A model generated the notes under the pieces. It did not search any database, was not told the DNA's origin, and saw only the letters and a list, made by a program, of their open reading frames with translations. The translations under genes were made by a program, and so were the position numbers. This document shows positions 44,784-56,280 of a DNA stretch of 64,000 nt, in pieces. This stretch comes from Arachis hypogaea (Eukaryota > Streptophyta > Magnoliopsida > Fabales > Fabaceae): assembly GCF_003086295.3 (NCBI RefSeq), contig NC_092054.1:60179546-60243545 (forward strand). Direction: 5' to 3'. The stretch's first letter is position 1, and each line of letters opens with the position of its first letter.

Positions 44784-47000
44784 TGATGCACGGAAACTTG
44801 TCTCTCAACAATTTTCCCTCGGCAAGTATACCGAATTGTCATCAAGTAAAAACTCACAATAGAGTGAGGTCGAATCCCACAGGGATTGATTGGTCAAGCA
44901 ACTTTAATCAAAGGAATGTTCTAGTTGAGCTAAGCAGAATTTGATTTGAGAATTTCAGGAAATTAAATGGCAGAAAATGTAATTGCTGGAAATAAAGAAC
45001 TTAACGTAAATGACGAAAAGTAAATTACAGAATCTTAAATGGGGAATGGGGAAGATGAATATAAAAGTAAATGGCAGAAAGTAAAGAGAATGGGTAAGAT
45101 CAGAAATGGAGAGTTTATTGGGCTCAGGAGATGTTGTATTCTCTGGATCAAGTTCATTTTCATCTCTTCTTCAATCAATGCATTCATTGATCTCTTTTGC
45201 AATCTTAAGTGATTGAATTCCAATTCCTTGGTAATTCAATCTCTTAAATCTTGATCAATAGCCAATTCCTTGGTCTAATTGCTCATGAGAAGAGATAAAG
45301 TATGGTCATTGATTATACTACATGTATTTTTAAATCAAAGTATTGGGAGAATTATATGTCACCATATCCGTCCAAACCCCAATTTTGTCCAACATGAGAA
45401 AACATTTCTAGCATGATCTCTTCATTCCTCTTCCAAGGTTCCGAAGAGATCCAAGTACGAATAGCTTCTTTTCCAAGACAACTACCCAATTGGATGAAGA
45501 TTGAAAGCTTTCTAGTAAAATCAAGAGAAAAGAAAGAAGAAGAATAATGAAAACTATTATTGATCCATCAAATTACAACAGAGCTCCCTAACCCAATGAA
45601 AGGGTTTTAATTGTTCATAGCTCTGGGAATGGAAAGCAAAGAAGGAAAATACATTCTAAAAGTAAAACTAGAAGTTGTAGAGAAAGTAAAATTATACAGA
45701 GAGTAGTTCTCCCAATGCCCAAAAGTTCTCCTACTAGTTCAAAACTACTCCTATATATACTACTCTTCTGATCTTCTAGTTGGCTCTTCAAGTCTTGGAT
45801 ATGGGCCTTCGGATCTTTAGTTGAAGCAGTTGCAATCTTCAGTGGGCTCAGCTTTGCTTGCAGAGAAAGTGTGAGTTAGGCATGGACGTTAGTTAAGACG
45901 TTAGTGGTGTTAACGTTAAGTGAAAATGTGGGTTCGAGAACGTCAGTGACGATCACCTTTTTCACTAACGTTCCTAACCCAAGATAGTCCACGTTAACTT
46001 CAACGTTAGTGGCACTAATGTGACCACTAACGTTGCCTCTTGGTCCTTAGCAAACGTTATTGGCATTTACCTTTTCCAATAACGTTTGCTTGTTGCCCTT
46101 CCTCCCTACGTTAGAGTCCACGTTAGTGTAGCTAACGTGACCCTTAATGTGGGCATGCCTCCTGTTCGAGAGCGTTAGTGACACTTACCTTTGTCACTAA
46201 CGCTCCAAACGCCCCTTCTCACATTAGTGCCTCACGTTAATTGTATTAACGTGGCCACTAACGTGGTGGTGATTGCCATCTCCAACGTTAGTGACAAAGG
46301 TGAGTGTCACTAATGTTGGCTCATCATTTTTTTCCTCCACGTTAGCTTCCACGTTAATGTAATTAACGTGGCAACTAACGTGGCTAATAGTGGCTTGGTC
46401 CAACGTTAGTGACAAAGGTGAGTGTCACTAACGTTGGCACTTCTTTGCACCTTCCACGTTAGAGTTCACGTTAATGTAATTAACGTGACTCTTAACGTGG
46501 CTAAGTGTGCCCCTTTTTCCAACGTTAGTGGTATTCACTTTTACCACTAACATTGGAGCTTTACTTCTCCTCCACGTTAGCTTCCACGTTAATGTAGTTA
46601 ACATGGCAACTAACGTGGGCTATGATGGCTCACGAAGGCGTTATTGGCGATCACTTTTCTCATTAACGTTGCAAGCTAGCTCCCATTCCACGTTAATGGT
46701 CACGTTAGTTAGACTAACGTGGCTATTAACGTGGCATCTTCCTTGCTTCCTTTGTCCTGAAATCAAGCAAGTAAAGTGCATCAAAGCTAGGTTCTAACTC
46801 ATGAGATCATGCATCATCTATTTTATCATTCAATTCATGCATAATTCTCATAAAATCATATAAAATTCACAATGTTTGCTTAAATCAAGATGTAAGTGAT
46901 TATCTACCCAAAACTTGCTTATTAACTAAGAAAATGCATGAAACTACCCTAAAACAGTAAAGAAAAGGTCAGTGAAACTGGCCAAAATGCCCTGGCATCA
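44784..47000 (-). repeat. E3 5' LTR
   Basis: 2217 bases; hairpin array 45890-46735 with two hairpin segments not present in the other LTR; TATA box on the minus strand near 45762; ends at the TTGCG duplication. Confidence 0.92.
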
Positions 47001-47005
47001 TTGCG

Positions 47006-47440
47006 GAGATTTAGAAAGATTCTTTAGATTAGGCTCTAACAAGGATGCACATAATAATGATAGGTAAATAGCAATAAGGATGAATATTCCGAAGGGTTCG
47101 AGTAACAACTAGGAACATACTCAAGTAAGGATATATATGAATGACAAGATATGGTAAGAAGATATTAAAAACGCATCTTAAGAAGAAGGTTCGAAACAAA
47201 GAATTCCACTACAAGCAATCAAGAAAGAGATAACTTCAAACCTCATTAGCACGAATAAGGATTATACGTTAAAATGGAGCTAATCCCTAAAACTTAACTT
47301 CAAACGTTCCCAAACCCCGTAATTCGCATTACCTATTACTTCTGTTTCATCTATAATAACCCATTAGTGTTCCCATATACATAAATCATTAGTATTAAGC
47401 TGGCCAGAATTAATATCATGAGGAATGTAATGGTAAGTGA
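47006..47440 (-). mobile_element. Element T internal sequence right of E3
   Basis: Continues the T interior interrupted at 35313; A/T-rich, no ORF. It ends in AGTGA, presumably one copy of the E5 target duplication; the partner would lie past the right edge of the window. Confidence 0.5.
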
Positions 47441-49128
47441 TGTTGGCTAGATTACACCGTCGGTCTAGGTTTTCACAAATTAGAATCTTATCGTTGAAAG
47501 TATATCCTAGACCAACGATAAATCCCCAAATAAAATGTTTAATCCAAAGGATATGTCAATTCAAAACCAATTCAATTCCGGGAGTTTCAATTCCCAGGTC
47601 GTCTCCCAAGGACACTTGAGACCAATGAGTGTGCAATCTTGGTTGTGAGGATCATGGGATTTTCAATAAAGGGATAAACATATAAAACAATGAAAGAATA
47701 TGCAAAATTGTAATAAATGAACTAATAAAGGAATTAATGAAGTAACTATGCAATATAGACAAGTAAAGTATAAAAAGAGTTAACGTAAATGTGTATAAAG
47801 AAATTAAGCATAAAAGGCATCTTGGCTTGGAGTGAGCTAAGGGTCCTTTCCTTGTTGGAACCACAACTATGGCAACTAGAATGGATCAATCTCACTTGGT
47901 TAACTCTCACATCGGAAAGTAAGTTAAATGAGCATAAGTGTTCTTAACCCATAAATCCTAAATTGCTTGCTAATTAGCTTAGCAACAACATAGCGTTAGT
48001 GGGAACAAAAACAATTAACAATCTAAAATTGACACTAAATGTTGGACATTCCAACTCTAGGAACCCAATTGCTCACTTTCCCCAAGCCAAGAGATAGAAA
48101 ACTAGCCCAAAATCATGCTTGACATTTTGTCAAACACTTGGTGGGCAAAAAGCTTAAACGTGGGAAAAATGAGTAAAAGCTTGAAACCAAAAGCAACTAA
48201 TGATCTCAATCAACAAAAAAGACTCAAGAAAGTATGTAACAATCATCAAACATCAAATTCATCAACAAGAAATAGAAATTGCAAAAGAGAAGTAAAATTG
48301 AACTATAACTTGAATTATAAGAAAGTGTAAGAACAATGTAACTATAAAGAGTAATGACAAAGAGATACTTACAATGGGAATTAGCAAAATCCAAGATCAT
48401 AATTGAAATGGTACTTGAATGTAAAAACCCTAGTATAAACCCTAGTAGAGAAAATGATGAAAAACTTAAAGAAAAACTACACTAAAAGCTATCTACCACT
48501 ACTCCTAAGCTACACTAATGTAATGCTATATTATGGTCTTCATTCTCCCTTCCTTATGAGCTAAATGGCTTCAAAAATGGGCCTCAAATCCACCAAAATT
48601 GTGAGTTATGTGCTGTTTTAATGAAGGCATGTGCGTCCACCTATGCGGACGCACAGACGTGTGCGTCCGCACACTTTGCGAAAAATCTCGACCTGTGCGT
48701 ACGCACAGGAGGTTGTGCACACGCACACTAAGCGATGCTTGAATGGACACACGACGCGGCTCATGCGCACGTATGGCTCTGATCCGATGGCTATGCATAC
48801 GCATGCAGGTCTGTGTGCACGCACACTAGGCTGAGCTCTTCTCCTTTGTTTCTTCATGCTTCCTCCACTTTGAATGCTCTTCTTCCATTTTCTCTAAGCC
48901 ATTCCTGCATTATACCTCTGAAATCACTCGCAAATAACATCATGGAATCAAATGGAAGGTAAATGGAATAAACTAATCAAATTAGGCACAAAGGAGCATG
49001 TTTTCATAATCAAGCACAAATTAGGAGGAAAGTTCAAATGCATGCTATTTAGTGGAATAAGTGTAAGTTTATATGATGAAATCCATTCAATTTCAACCAA
49101 AAAATCATCATCAAATATGGACTCATCA
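47441..49128 (-). repeat. E5 3' LTR
   Basis: 1688 bases; on the minus strand TGATGAGTCCATATTTGATG to GCCAACA. It includes a cluster of TGCGTACGCA-like palindromes at 48625-48835. ORFs across the cluster are composition artefacts. Confidence 0.78.
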
Positions 49129-49166
49129 ATTCCTCCACACTTAAACACTAGCATGTCCTCATGCTA
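49129..49166 (-). promoter_or_regulatory. Stem-loop plus TTTAAGTGTGGAGG before the E5 3' LTR
   Basis: On the minus strand TAGCAT-gaggac-ATGCTA (49166-49149), then GTGTTTAAGTGTGGAGGAAT, then the LTR. Same layout as E1 and A with different stem bases. Confidence 0.65.
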
Positions 49167-50738
49167 AACATACTCAAAGGAGATAGATGAACAAAAAATG
49201 ATTTATTCTAAGTACTACCTAAATGCATGTAACTATCCTAAAGGTTACTACCAAAATGTACTATGCTGAGAGTTTGTAAAACAAACCATGAAATTCCAAT
49301 CCAACACAAGAAAGCTTTAGGGTAAATGCAATGAGTTTTTGCATTAAGACCAATATCCAAAGAATTGAATTGAACTTTTCAAAATCAATCAATAAATAAC
49401 TTGCTAGAAGATACAACATGAGATGCAAGAACATAGAATTGAGCGATCGAATCCCTCACCGGATGTGTATTCACTCAATTCGCTCAGTGTTTAGGGTTTT
49501 AATCATTCAAATCTCTTTTTATCATGCTTTTCAAAGATTTGCACTTCATCTAACAATCAACTAGTATTTGATGCATGAAAGACAAATATCATGAGGTCTT
49601 TAGAGGGTTGTAATGGGACCAGGATTTAGGTAGGATAAGTATGGTTAAGTGGACTTAAAGAATTAGTTCTTTGAGTAGCTTAAGTGTCCACCTAATCCTA
49701 TATTACCTATATTCTCATTAACAATGCAACCTAGCTACTCAATTTTCCTCCCATCTCACCTTACTCATGCATTTCCTTTTCAAAACATGAACATATGCAT
49801 CTTTTATTTAAACTTTTTTTATTTCACTTTCTATTATGCATAGTTTTTCTATAAGAAATTGTTTCTTGCCTTTGTTAGCACAAGAGATGCATATGACCTA
49901 CAATAAAGAACACATGAGCATTTTTCAATTGCCAATTTTTTCACAATGAGTTCCATGCCTCTATCACCAATGCTTCCCAACAATCCCCCCACACTTAGAA
50001 TATACACACTAATCCACCCAAGCTAATCAAAGAGTAATTCAAAGACATCAATGGTTTTTCGCTTAAGGGGAAATAATGTGCTAAAATCAGAACAAAAGGG
50101 AATTATAGGCTCAACAGGGGTTCACAATAGTGAGTACAAGGGCTGGCCATATAGGTTAGTGAGTTCAACATCAAATATGGCCTCAATCATGCTAAATGCA
50201 TCCAAACAACAAATACAGGATATAAAGAATCATGCAAATCAATGATCACAATAAAAAAGAAGAGTAAAATCACACCAGAACAACATTATGGTCGAAAAAA
50301 TGCAACCATCTATTAACGCTCAAATCTTACAAGGTATGTTGTTCTAGCTCTTTTCTATGTTCCATAAACAGAAAACTTCAAGCAAGTCAAAAAACACAAA
50401 AAAAAAATTTTCATCAATTCAACCGATGGTATGCCCTAAGAAAGATTTCATGGAAATTCCTTGGTGTTTCACCAAACTTATTCATTCTATCATGCAACAT
50501 GCAAACATGAACTATCATATAACTATGAACTATAAAGGGATATATACAAACAAAACAACTAAGATGCAATGGAAATTAAACTACTAAAATTCAGCAAAAA
50601 GAACTAAAAGAGTATTGCAAAGTGTTTTGAGAAAAGAAATTTTTACCCCCACGAAATCGATCCTCCCCCACACTTAGTTCTTGCACGGTCCTCCATGCTT
50701 ACTTAGGATCTGGGAGAATGAGAGCTTCGGGGCCACCT
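49167..50738 (-). other. E5 3' untranslated region
   Basis: A/T-rich, no gene. Just downstream of ORF2 (minus strand) lies a second stem-loop-like copy: GCATG-gaggac-CGTGC with a G.T pair, then ACTAAGTGTGGGGGAGG (about 50695-50660), a possible central polypurine tract. A shorter purine motif, AAGTGTGGGGGGA, is near 49995-49985. Confidence 0.55.
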
Positions 50739-51874
50739 TCAGCTGGTGGTGTCGGGAATGGGCGGGTCACATTCATCATACTCCTCCCCAACTAGCTCGG
50801 ATGAAGCCTCAGGAATTGGGCTGGGGTCTCTTCCTTCTAGCTTTGCCGCTATCCAATCAAAACGCTTCTGCTCCAATTGCTCCATTTGGTGGATATCATG
50901 CAAGATGTCTTGGAATAAATCCGGAAGAGACCGGAGAATCGATAAAGGAGTCGATGAGGTTGCTAGACTTGATGGTGGTGCTACGGGTGCCTTCCTTTTC
51001 GAGGGTGTCTTCTCTAATGATCCATCCAATTCCCCCCTCGGAATGAACTTATTGCCTCTCGGAAACTCGAACATTATATATATTGGTTGCCTCTCTACCC
51101 CCGCTGCATTTGCTAAACGCATCACCATCGACAAAAATGGAATGTTGATATTCTTTTTCTCAACTAATTTCCAAATCGATTTGCGCAACAAAGGAACAAT
51201 GGCTATATGCTTTCCTTCCATAATAGCCCACAGTAGCAAAGCAGTTCTAAATCTCACATGGGTAGTGTGGGTGCTCGGGATGATGTAGTCCGCCACAATC
51301 TGATGCCATATACGAGCTTCAGCATTCAAATCAGAGTATGCAATACTGGTGGGAACAGTATTTCTCCCTTTGCTATACTCCCATGATGCACCAGGATGGC
51401 CTATTCTCTCAAGAATGGGAGTCAGAGATACTCTTCCTTTGAACACATCCACATTTATCTTGAAATAATCATCTTCTCAAGTGGAATGTGGGGGATGTTC
51501 AGAATAGCTTCTAGAGCATGATCGGATGTATCTAACATCCTTCCCTGGAGGAATACTAACTTCGGTTCCCAAGCTTGGTAATTTGCATAGAATTCCCGCA
51601 CCATAGTTTCATTGACTTCAAAGGGTTCTCGCTCGGGAAACTCCCAATGAAGCGAGGCAATCCTTTAGTGAATAGGCACCTTGTATTAGCTTGGAACCTT
51701 CAACGGCCGCTCCCAATGGATTGTGCATTTTTCAATAGCCTCGTATTGAGAGTCAGCTCTTCGGTTAGCCAAGGTATTCAGTTTATCAGCTTGGCGATCC
51801 CACCAAACATCGGGAAAGCGATCGTTAGTTTGCTCAACCGGCAAAGTAACCGGTGCCTTACCCTTCTTTCGCAT
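50739..51874 (-). pseudogene. E5 ORF2, putative plant transposon protein family, stops and frameshift
   Basis: Starts 'MRKKGKAPVTLPVE' at 51874. In-frame stops at 51686-51688 and 51665-51667, and a 1-base shift near 51468; then open to 50739. Family motif 'VREFYANY' followed by 'GRMLDTSDHALEAIL' corresponds to E1 'IKEFYANVV'/'VRGKEVDFSPNAI'. Later 'RIWHQIVADYIIPST' matches E1 'GWFELVRRSILPAV'. The C-terminal part is Pro/Ser/Glu-rich. The most diverged of the three ORF2 copies. Function unknown. Confidence 0.7.
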
Positions 51875-51875
51875 C

Positions 51876-52807
51876 CTGAAAATAAAAATAAAAGAATTTC
51901 GAGATCATAGGGCAACAATTAATTAAAATCACTAAGGAATCACCAACAAGGTTAAAAGAAGCTATTAAAATAGTGTGGTTTACAAAAACACGGTGTGTAT
52001 ATTCTAGTGGTGCGCGTAGTTGGAACACACACACCGGCCGGATACCGCGGCAACCACACTGATTATTAGGCAAAACTCACTGCTTCTCAAATAAGTGCTT
52101 AAGTTTCAAGGCTAAAGCATGGACATAAAAGAAACTTCAAGCTCGCACCAATTGGTTCATTAACACTCTTTGAACATAATGGTCATTGACGTTGTTGGCA
52201 AGAAATTATATTAGCAAAAGAGTGTACAACAACAATAACCATTCACTCAAAGTGAAGTTTCAATTGCTCATCCTCAAGAAGTGGTAACCACATATGCAAT
52301 GTTCTAAGTTAAGGCCAAAAGATGTTTGATCAAGACATCATCTAAAGTTGAACAATTGTAAAGTGATTACTAAATCCAAACTCCGAGATGAACAATGACA
52401 ATTGAGTCTCATACAACACAATGCATTTGCTAACTAAAATTGGACATTAACAAACAAGGATATGCATTGGTGAATTCACTTAATTACCATCAAAAGTCAT
52501 AATTGAAGTTGCATAATTCATACAATATGCCTAACAAGAGATAAATTGAACACATATGATGGCCAAGTCATATGAATAAAACAAAATGTTCATTGAGGCA
52601 TTTCATCAAACATGTGGTATGCAATGTGCAAGATTATCAAAATTGATGCTTAAGTTCAATCATAATCAACCCATAATCAAATATCAACACTTGCAATACA
52701 AAGAGACGAAGAAAAGCAATAAAATTAATCTAAGCAACAAGAAAAGAAAATCAAAATAATTGCAAAAATTAACAACAAAAAAGGAAAAGGAAAAGAGAAA
52801 TAAGAAC
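51876..52807 (-). other. Putative intron upstream of E5 ORF2
   Basis: Minus-strand donor TTTCAG|GTTCTT and acceptor ATTTTCAG|G directly before ATG; mirrors the H intron in junctions and length. It contains no ORF of note. Confidence 0.55.
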
Positions 52808-54092
52808 CTGAAAATTGAAGTTGAAACAAGCAAGAATGAGGAAGGAAACAATGGCACTTCTTATAGCCACTGCGATTTGCGGCGGTCGGGTTCACCAAAA
52901 AAAAGCCGGAGAGGAGAAAACTCACCTGTGGTGAAGAGAGAAAAGAGAAAGGAAAGAGAGAAAGAAAAGAAAAGGGAAGAGGAAAGAGAAGTAAGAGAGA
53001 GAAGTTATGAGTGAGAAAGATGGTGGCGGCTTAACAGCGTCAGTGGCCGGCGGCAGGGTCGCCTAGAAGGGGCTGAGGGAGAGAGAAGCAGCAGTAATAG
53101 GAAGAGAAAGAAATGAAAATGCTGCTCAACAGGGTAGGTTTCCCTATTAATGCCCAAAACGAGTCGCGTGCTGGCGCACAGAGGCCTGTGCAGACGCACA
53201 AAAGGCAGAAATGAGAAGGGTTACGAACGCACACAGCATGCAATCGCTGCGACCAGAGGGAGTGTAAAAGCGTGTGCGGACGTACAGCAGGGAGCGTGCG
53301 CATAGGAGTCGCAAGATAGAGGGGTGTGTGCGTACGCATAAACTGGTGCGTACACACAGAATTAGAAAAGGATGGAGGGATGCAGGCGCACAGAGCGTGC
53401 GGTTGCTCCCACCAGAGAGGCGGCAACAATACGTGCGGGCGCACAAAGGCGTGCGCTCGCACAGAAAGCTTCGCTTTTTTTTAAACACTGCTTGAGGAAA
53501 AGAGCCAGGCGTGCGTGCGTACACAGGTCCGTGCGCACACACAAGGACGATGATATTGGGGGGGGTTGTTCACGCGCACAGCTCATGACGACGCTCCCAC
53601 CAGAGGGGCTGTCATTAAGTGTGCGGATGCACACGTATGTGCGGCCGCACAAGAAGCACAATAAGAGAACTGCGTGCGTACGCATAAGGCAATGCGCACG
53701 CATAGGGCTCAGAAAAGGGGGGCAGTACGTACGCACAAACAGTGTTGGTGCTGCCACCAGAGGGCGCTACAAAGGGTGTGCAGGCGCACAAGGGCGTGCG
53801 CTCGCAAAGTAGGCTAAAAATGTAGTTTTGTGCACACGCACAAAGTGGTGCACACGCACAGGTTCTTTGTTTCACAAAAATTTTATCTTTTCAAAACTAA
53901 GGTTCCCTCCTATAACATAGCAACATACCAATCCCAAATCATTCAAACAAGCATAAATTCATGATCCACAAGCAATTCAACTTATTCAATCCAAAAATAC
54001 CAAGTCAAACTAAGCTAATCATCATACCACAAGAGAAAAACTAATTCAAAAAGCAATAAACAAAAAGATAAAGTTGGAACAATGTTACCATG
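52808..54092 (-). other. E5 leader with TGCGTACGCA cluster
   Basis: Minus-strand leader upstream of the intron. From 53155 to 53865 lie more than fifteen variants of TGCGTACGCA / TGTGCGGCCGCACA in near-regular spacing. A second short repeat, CCCTCTGGTGG(C/G)AGC, recurs near 53260, 53410, 53590 and 53750. Overlapping ORFs on both strands here are Cys/Arg/His-rich artefacts of the repeats. Confidence 0.65.
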
Positions 54093-54141
54093 GTGGGGTG
54101 TCTCCCACTAAGCACTTTGGTTTAGAGTCCTAAGTTGGACT
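54093..54141 (-). other. Palindrome cassette of E5
   Basis: Minus strand: AGTCC-aactta-GGACT (54141-54126), an AAAGTGCTTAG link, then GTGGG-agacac-CCCAC (54108-54093). Same three-part order as after the gag/pol stops of E1-E3 and F, with both stems rebuilt from different bases. Confidence 0.6.
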
Positions 54142-54149
54142 TTGTATGA

Positions 54150-54280
54150 CTTCATTGGTCACTTGAAACTTCTTCAAGGAGGAATATCTCCAACTCCTTG
54201 GCATTTTTGGGTTGAGTGTGATAGAGTTTCACCCTATTTACATATTCACAACAACCAAAATTTTAGCATTCATTGCACTT
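54150..54280 (-). pseudogene. Possible pol 3' end remnant in E5
   Basis: About 35 codons on the minus strand containing 'VNRVKLYH' and 'AKELEIFLLEE' lead to a stop just before the palindrome cassette, the place of the integrase end in E3. I read this as all that is left of gag-pol. The match is weak and short. Confidence 0.35.
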
Positions 54281-54288
54281 AAAGTGAT

Positions 54289-54306
54289 TCCTCAGCAACG
54301 GCGCCA
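54289..54306 (-). other. Primer-binding site of E5
   Basis: Minus strand TGGCGCCGTTGCTGAGGA, seven bases inside the 5' LTR; two differences from the E2 site. Confidence 0.75.
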
Positions 54307-54313
54307 AATTTAA

Positions 54314-55023
54314 TGTTGGCTAGATTACACTGTTGGTCTAGGTTTTCACAAATTAGAATCTTATCGTTGAAAGTATAGCCTAGAACAACAATCAATCCCC
54401 AAATCAAATGTTTAATCCAAAGGATATGCCACAATTTAAAACCAATTCAATTCCGAGAGTTTCAATTCCCGGGTCGTCTCCCAAGGACATTTGAGACAAT
54501 TAAGTGTGTAATCTTGGTTGTGAGGATCATGGGGTTTTCAATAAAGGGATAAACATATAAAGCAATGAAAGAACATGTAAAATTGTAATAAATGAACTAA
54601 TAAAGGAATTAATGAAGTAATTATGCAATATAGACAAGTAAAGTATAAAAAGAGCTAATGTAAATGTGTATAAAGAAATTAAGCATAAAAGGCATCTTGG
54701 CTTGGAGTGAGCTAAGGGTCCTTTCCTTGTTGGAACCACAACTATGCCAACTATAATGGATCAATCTCACTTGGTTAACTATCACATTGGAAAGTAAGTT
54801 AAATGAGCATAAGTGTTCTTAACCCACAAATCCTAAATTGCTTGCTAATTAGCTTAGCAACAACATAGCGTTAGTGGGAACAAGAACAATTAACAATCCA
54901 AAACTGACACTAAATGTTGGACATTCTAACTCTAGGAACCCAATTGCTCACTTTTCCCAAGCCAAGAGATAGAAAACTAGCCCAAAATCATGCTTGACAT
55001 TTTGTCAAACACTTGGTGGGCAA
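54314..55023 (-). repeat. E5 5' LTR, inner part
   Basis: Parallels 47441-48150. Interrupted at 55023 by E4; the remainder would lie beyond E4, outside the window. The last five bases, GGCAA, should be the E4 target duplication. Confidence 0.75.
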
Positions 55024-55537
55024 TGATGACAAGTCATCTTATACTAGCTTTTCAAGCAATTTTCACTTGTTTCATTAGGATTTATGCACTTTCTTGCATT
55101 AGAAGTAAGTAATTTGGAGTGGTTTTGCATGAGTTGGTTAAATCAATCAACCACCCTTTAATTGACATAAAATCATGAGGTTTAAGCTAGAATTAATTGA
55201 ATTTTGAATGAACTTTAAACCTTGTGAATTTGGTGATACTTTGATTGGTTGTTTTGATTACTTGTAGGTGAAGAAAAGAAAAAAAATAAGAAAAGCGTGG
55301 CTTATGCAGCGTAGCCCAAGGAAAAGAAAAGTGTGGCATCAGCAAGGAAGCTGAGTTGGGTGAGTGAACCAAGCTTCACAAGGAACCAAAAAGGAAGCAA
55401 CGCATAAAGCTAAGTTAACTTACTTAACCGAGCATCCAAGAGAGCAAGGCAAAAGCATAAAGCTCGGTTCATTAAGTTAACTTTATCAGGGTTTCTCCAA
55501 AATAAATTCAGGGCACAATTCCAAGGAATGAAGCTAC

Positions 55538-55860
55538 CAAGTCTCGAACTCATGACCCAAGGGAAGGAAGGAGCGCTACATGCAAGGAAAATAAGCCAAG
55601 ATTGCCCAATTTGCATCCCTCAAGATTCGAACAAGGGACCTCAAGCTACAAGAATTGCAAGGAAAATAGGCCAAAATGATTTGGCAAGGATTCGAACCAA
55701 GGAGCTTGAGGAGCGCTACCTTTGGTTAATCCTCACATTTGGGCTAAAAAGCCTTCCCCAAGGTTCGAACAGGGGGGTTTCCACTCAAGGCATGCGCTAC
55801 CTCTCTTTGCTCCACAAAGAAATTGGCATCAAGAGCTTTTCCCAAGGATCGAACTTGGAA
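55538..55860 (+). repeat. Degenerate ~75-base repeat with TTCGAAC cores in E4 LTR
   Basis: Cores CTCGAACT, ATTCGAACA, ATTCGAACC, GTTCGAACA and ATCGAACT recur at about 55543, 55624, 55690, 55763 and 55848, most preceded by CCAAG or CAAG. Several units carry GAGCGCTAC. The cores resemble the Pol III B box (GGTTCGANNCC). Confidence 0.6.
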
Positions 55861-56271
55861 ACATGAAGCCCAAAGCAAGGCACTACAATGGGGAGCTCAG
55901 TTTGTTTTCCCAACTGAGCGCTACTCTCCCCCCACACTCCTCACATTTTGGCACGCCAAGGAGCTAATCATGTGCACAAAATTGACACGGACGAGGGGCT
56001 GGGACGCGCACAAATGTGCACACCAAAGACAAGATAGAGAGCTCAATTCAATTTTTCAACTGAGCTCTATCGAAGTGTGACACGGACAAAGGTCTGGCAC
56101 AGCAAATTGGGCAAGACAAAGCAAGTTTGGGCACTCAGTTGTGTTAATCAACTGAGTCGTGCCCTGGGAGTGCACCATGACTCAATTTTGAGTCTAAAAA
56201 TAAAATAAAATCTAATTCTTCACAAAATTAAAAAGCCCACTCCAATTTATAAAATCCAAAAATAGGAAGTG

Positions 56272-56280
56272 TATAAATAG
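56272..56280 (+). promoter_or_regulatory. Putative LTR TATA box of E4
   Basis: TATAAATAG, about 900 bases before the LTR end, followed by a C/T-rich stretch; the best core promoter candidate in this LTR. Confidence 0.5.

Larger units (their letters stand above)
35314..47000 (-). mobile_element. E3: full-length gag-pol Athila-type LTR retrotransposon, inactivated
   Basis: LTRs 35314-37437 and 44784-47000 with exact TTGCG duplications (35309-35313 and 47001-47005). The LTR ends, hairpin array and gag N-terminus match E1 and E2, making this the autonomous-type relative of both. Minus-strand order: 5' LTR, primer-binding site, gag, protease, RT, RNase H, integrase, palindrome cassette, 3' untranslated region, stem-loop, 3' LTR. 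At least six premature stops and one frameshift disable it. Confidence 0.94.
47441..55023 (-). mobile_element. E5: non-autonomous LTR element carrying only ORF2
   Basis: 3' LTR 47441-49128 and the inner part of the 5' LTR (54314-55023); the two share TGTTGGCTAGATTACAC and run in parallel for about 710 bases until E4 cuts in. Minus-strand order: primer-binding site, a ~140-base possible pol end, palindrome cassette, TGCGTACGCA cluster, C-rich leader, intron, broken ORF2, 3' region, stem-loop, LTR. Gag, protease, RT and most of integrase are gone. Confidence 0.8.

Noticed and set aside
53147..53875. Several overlapping ORFs of 80-146 codons on both strands
   Set aside because: Cys/Arg/His/Thr-rich products of the TGCGTACGCA palindrome cluster; both strands stay open because of composition.
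55538..55860. tRNA genes
   Set aside because: Only B-box-like cores; no cloverleaf, no anticodon arm, no acceptor pairing.
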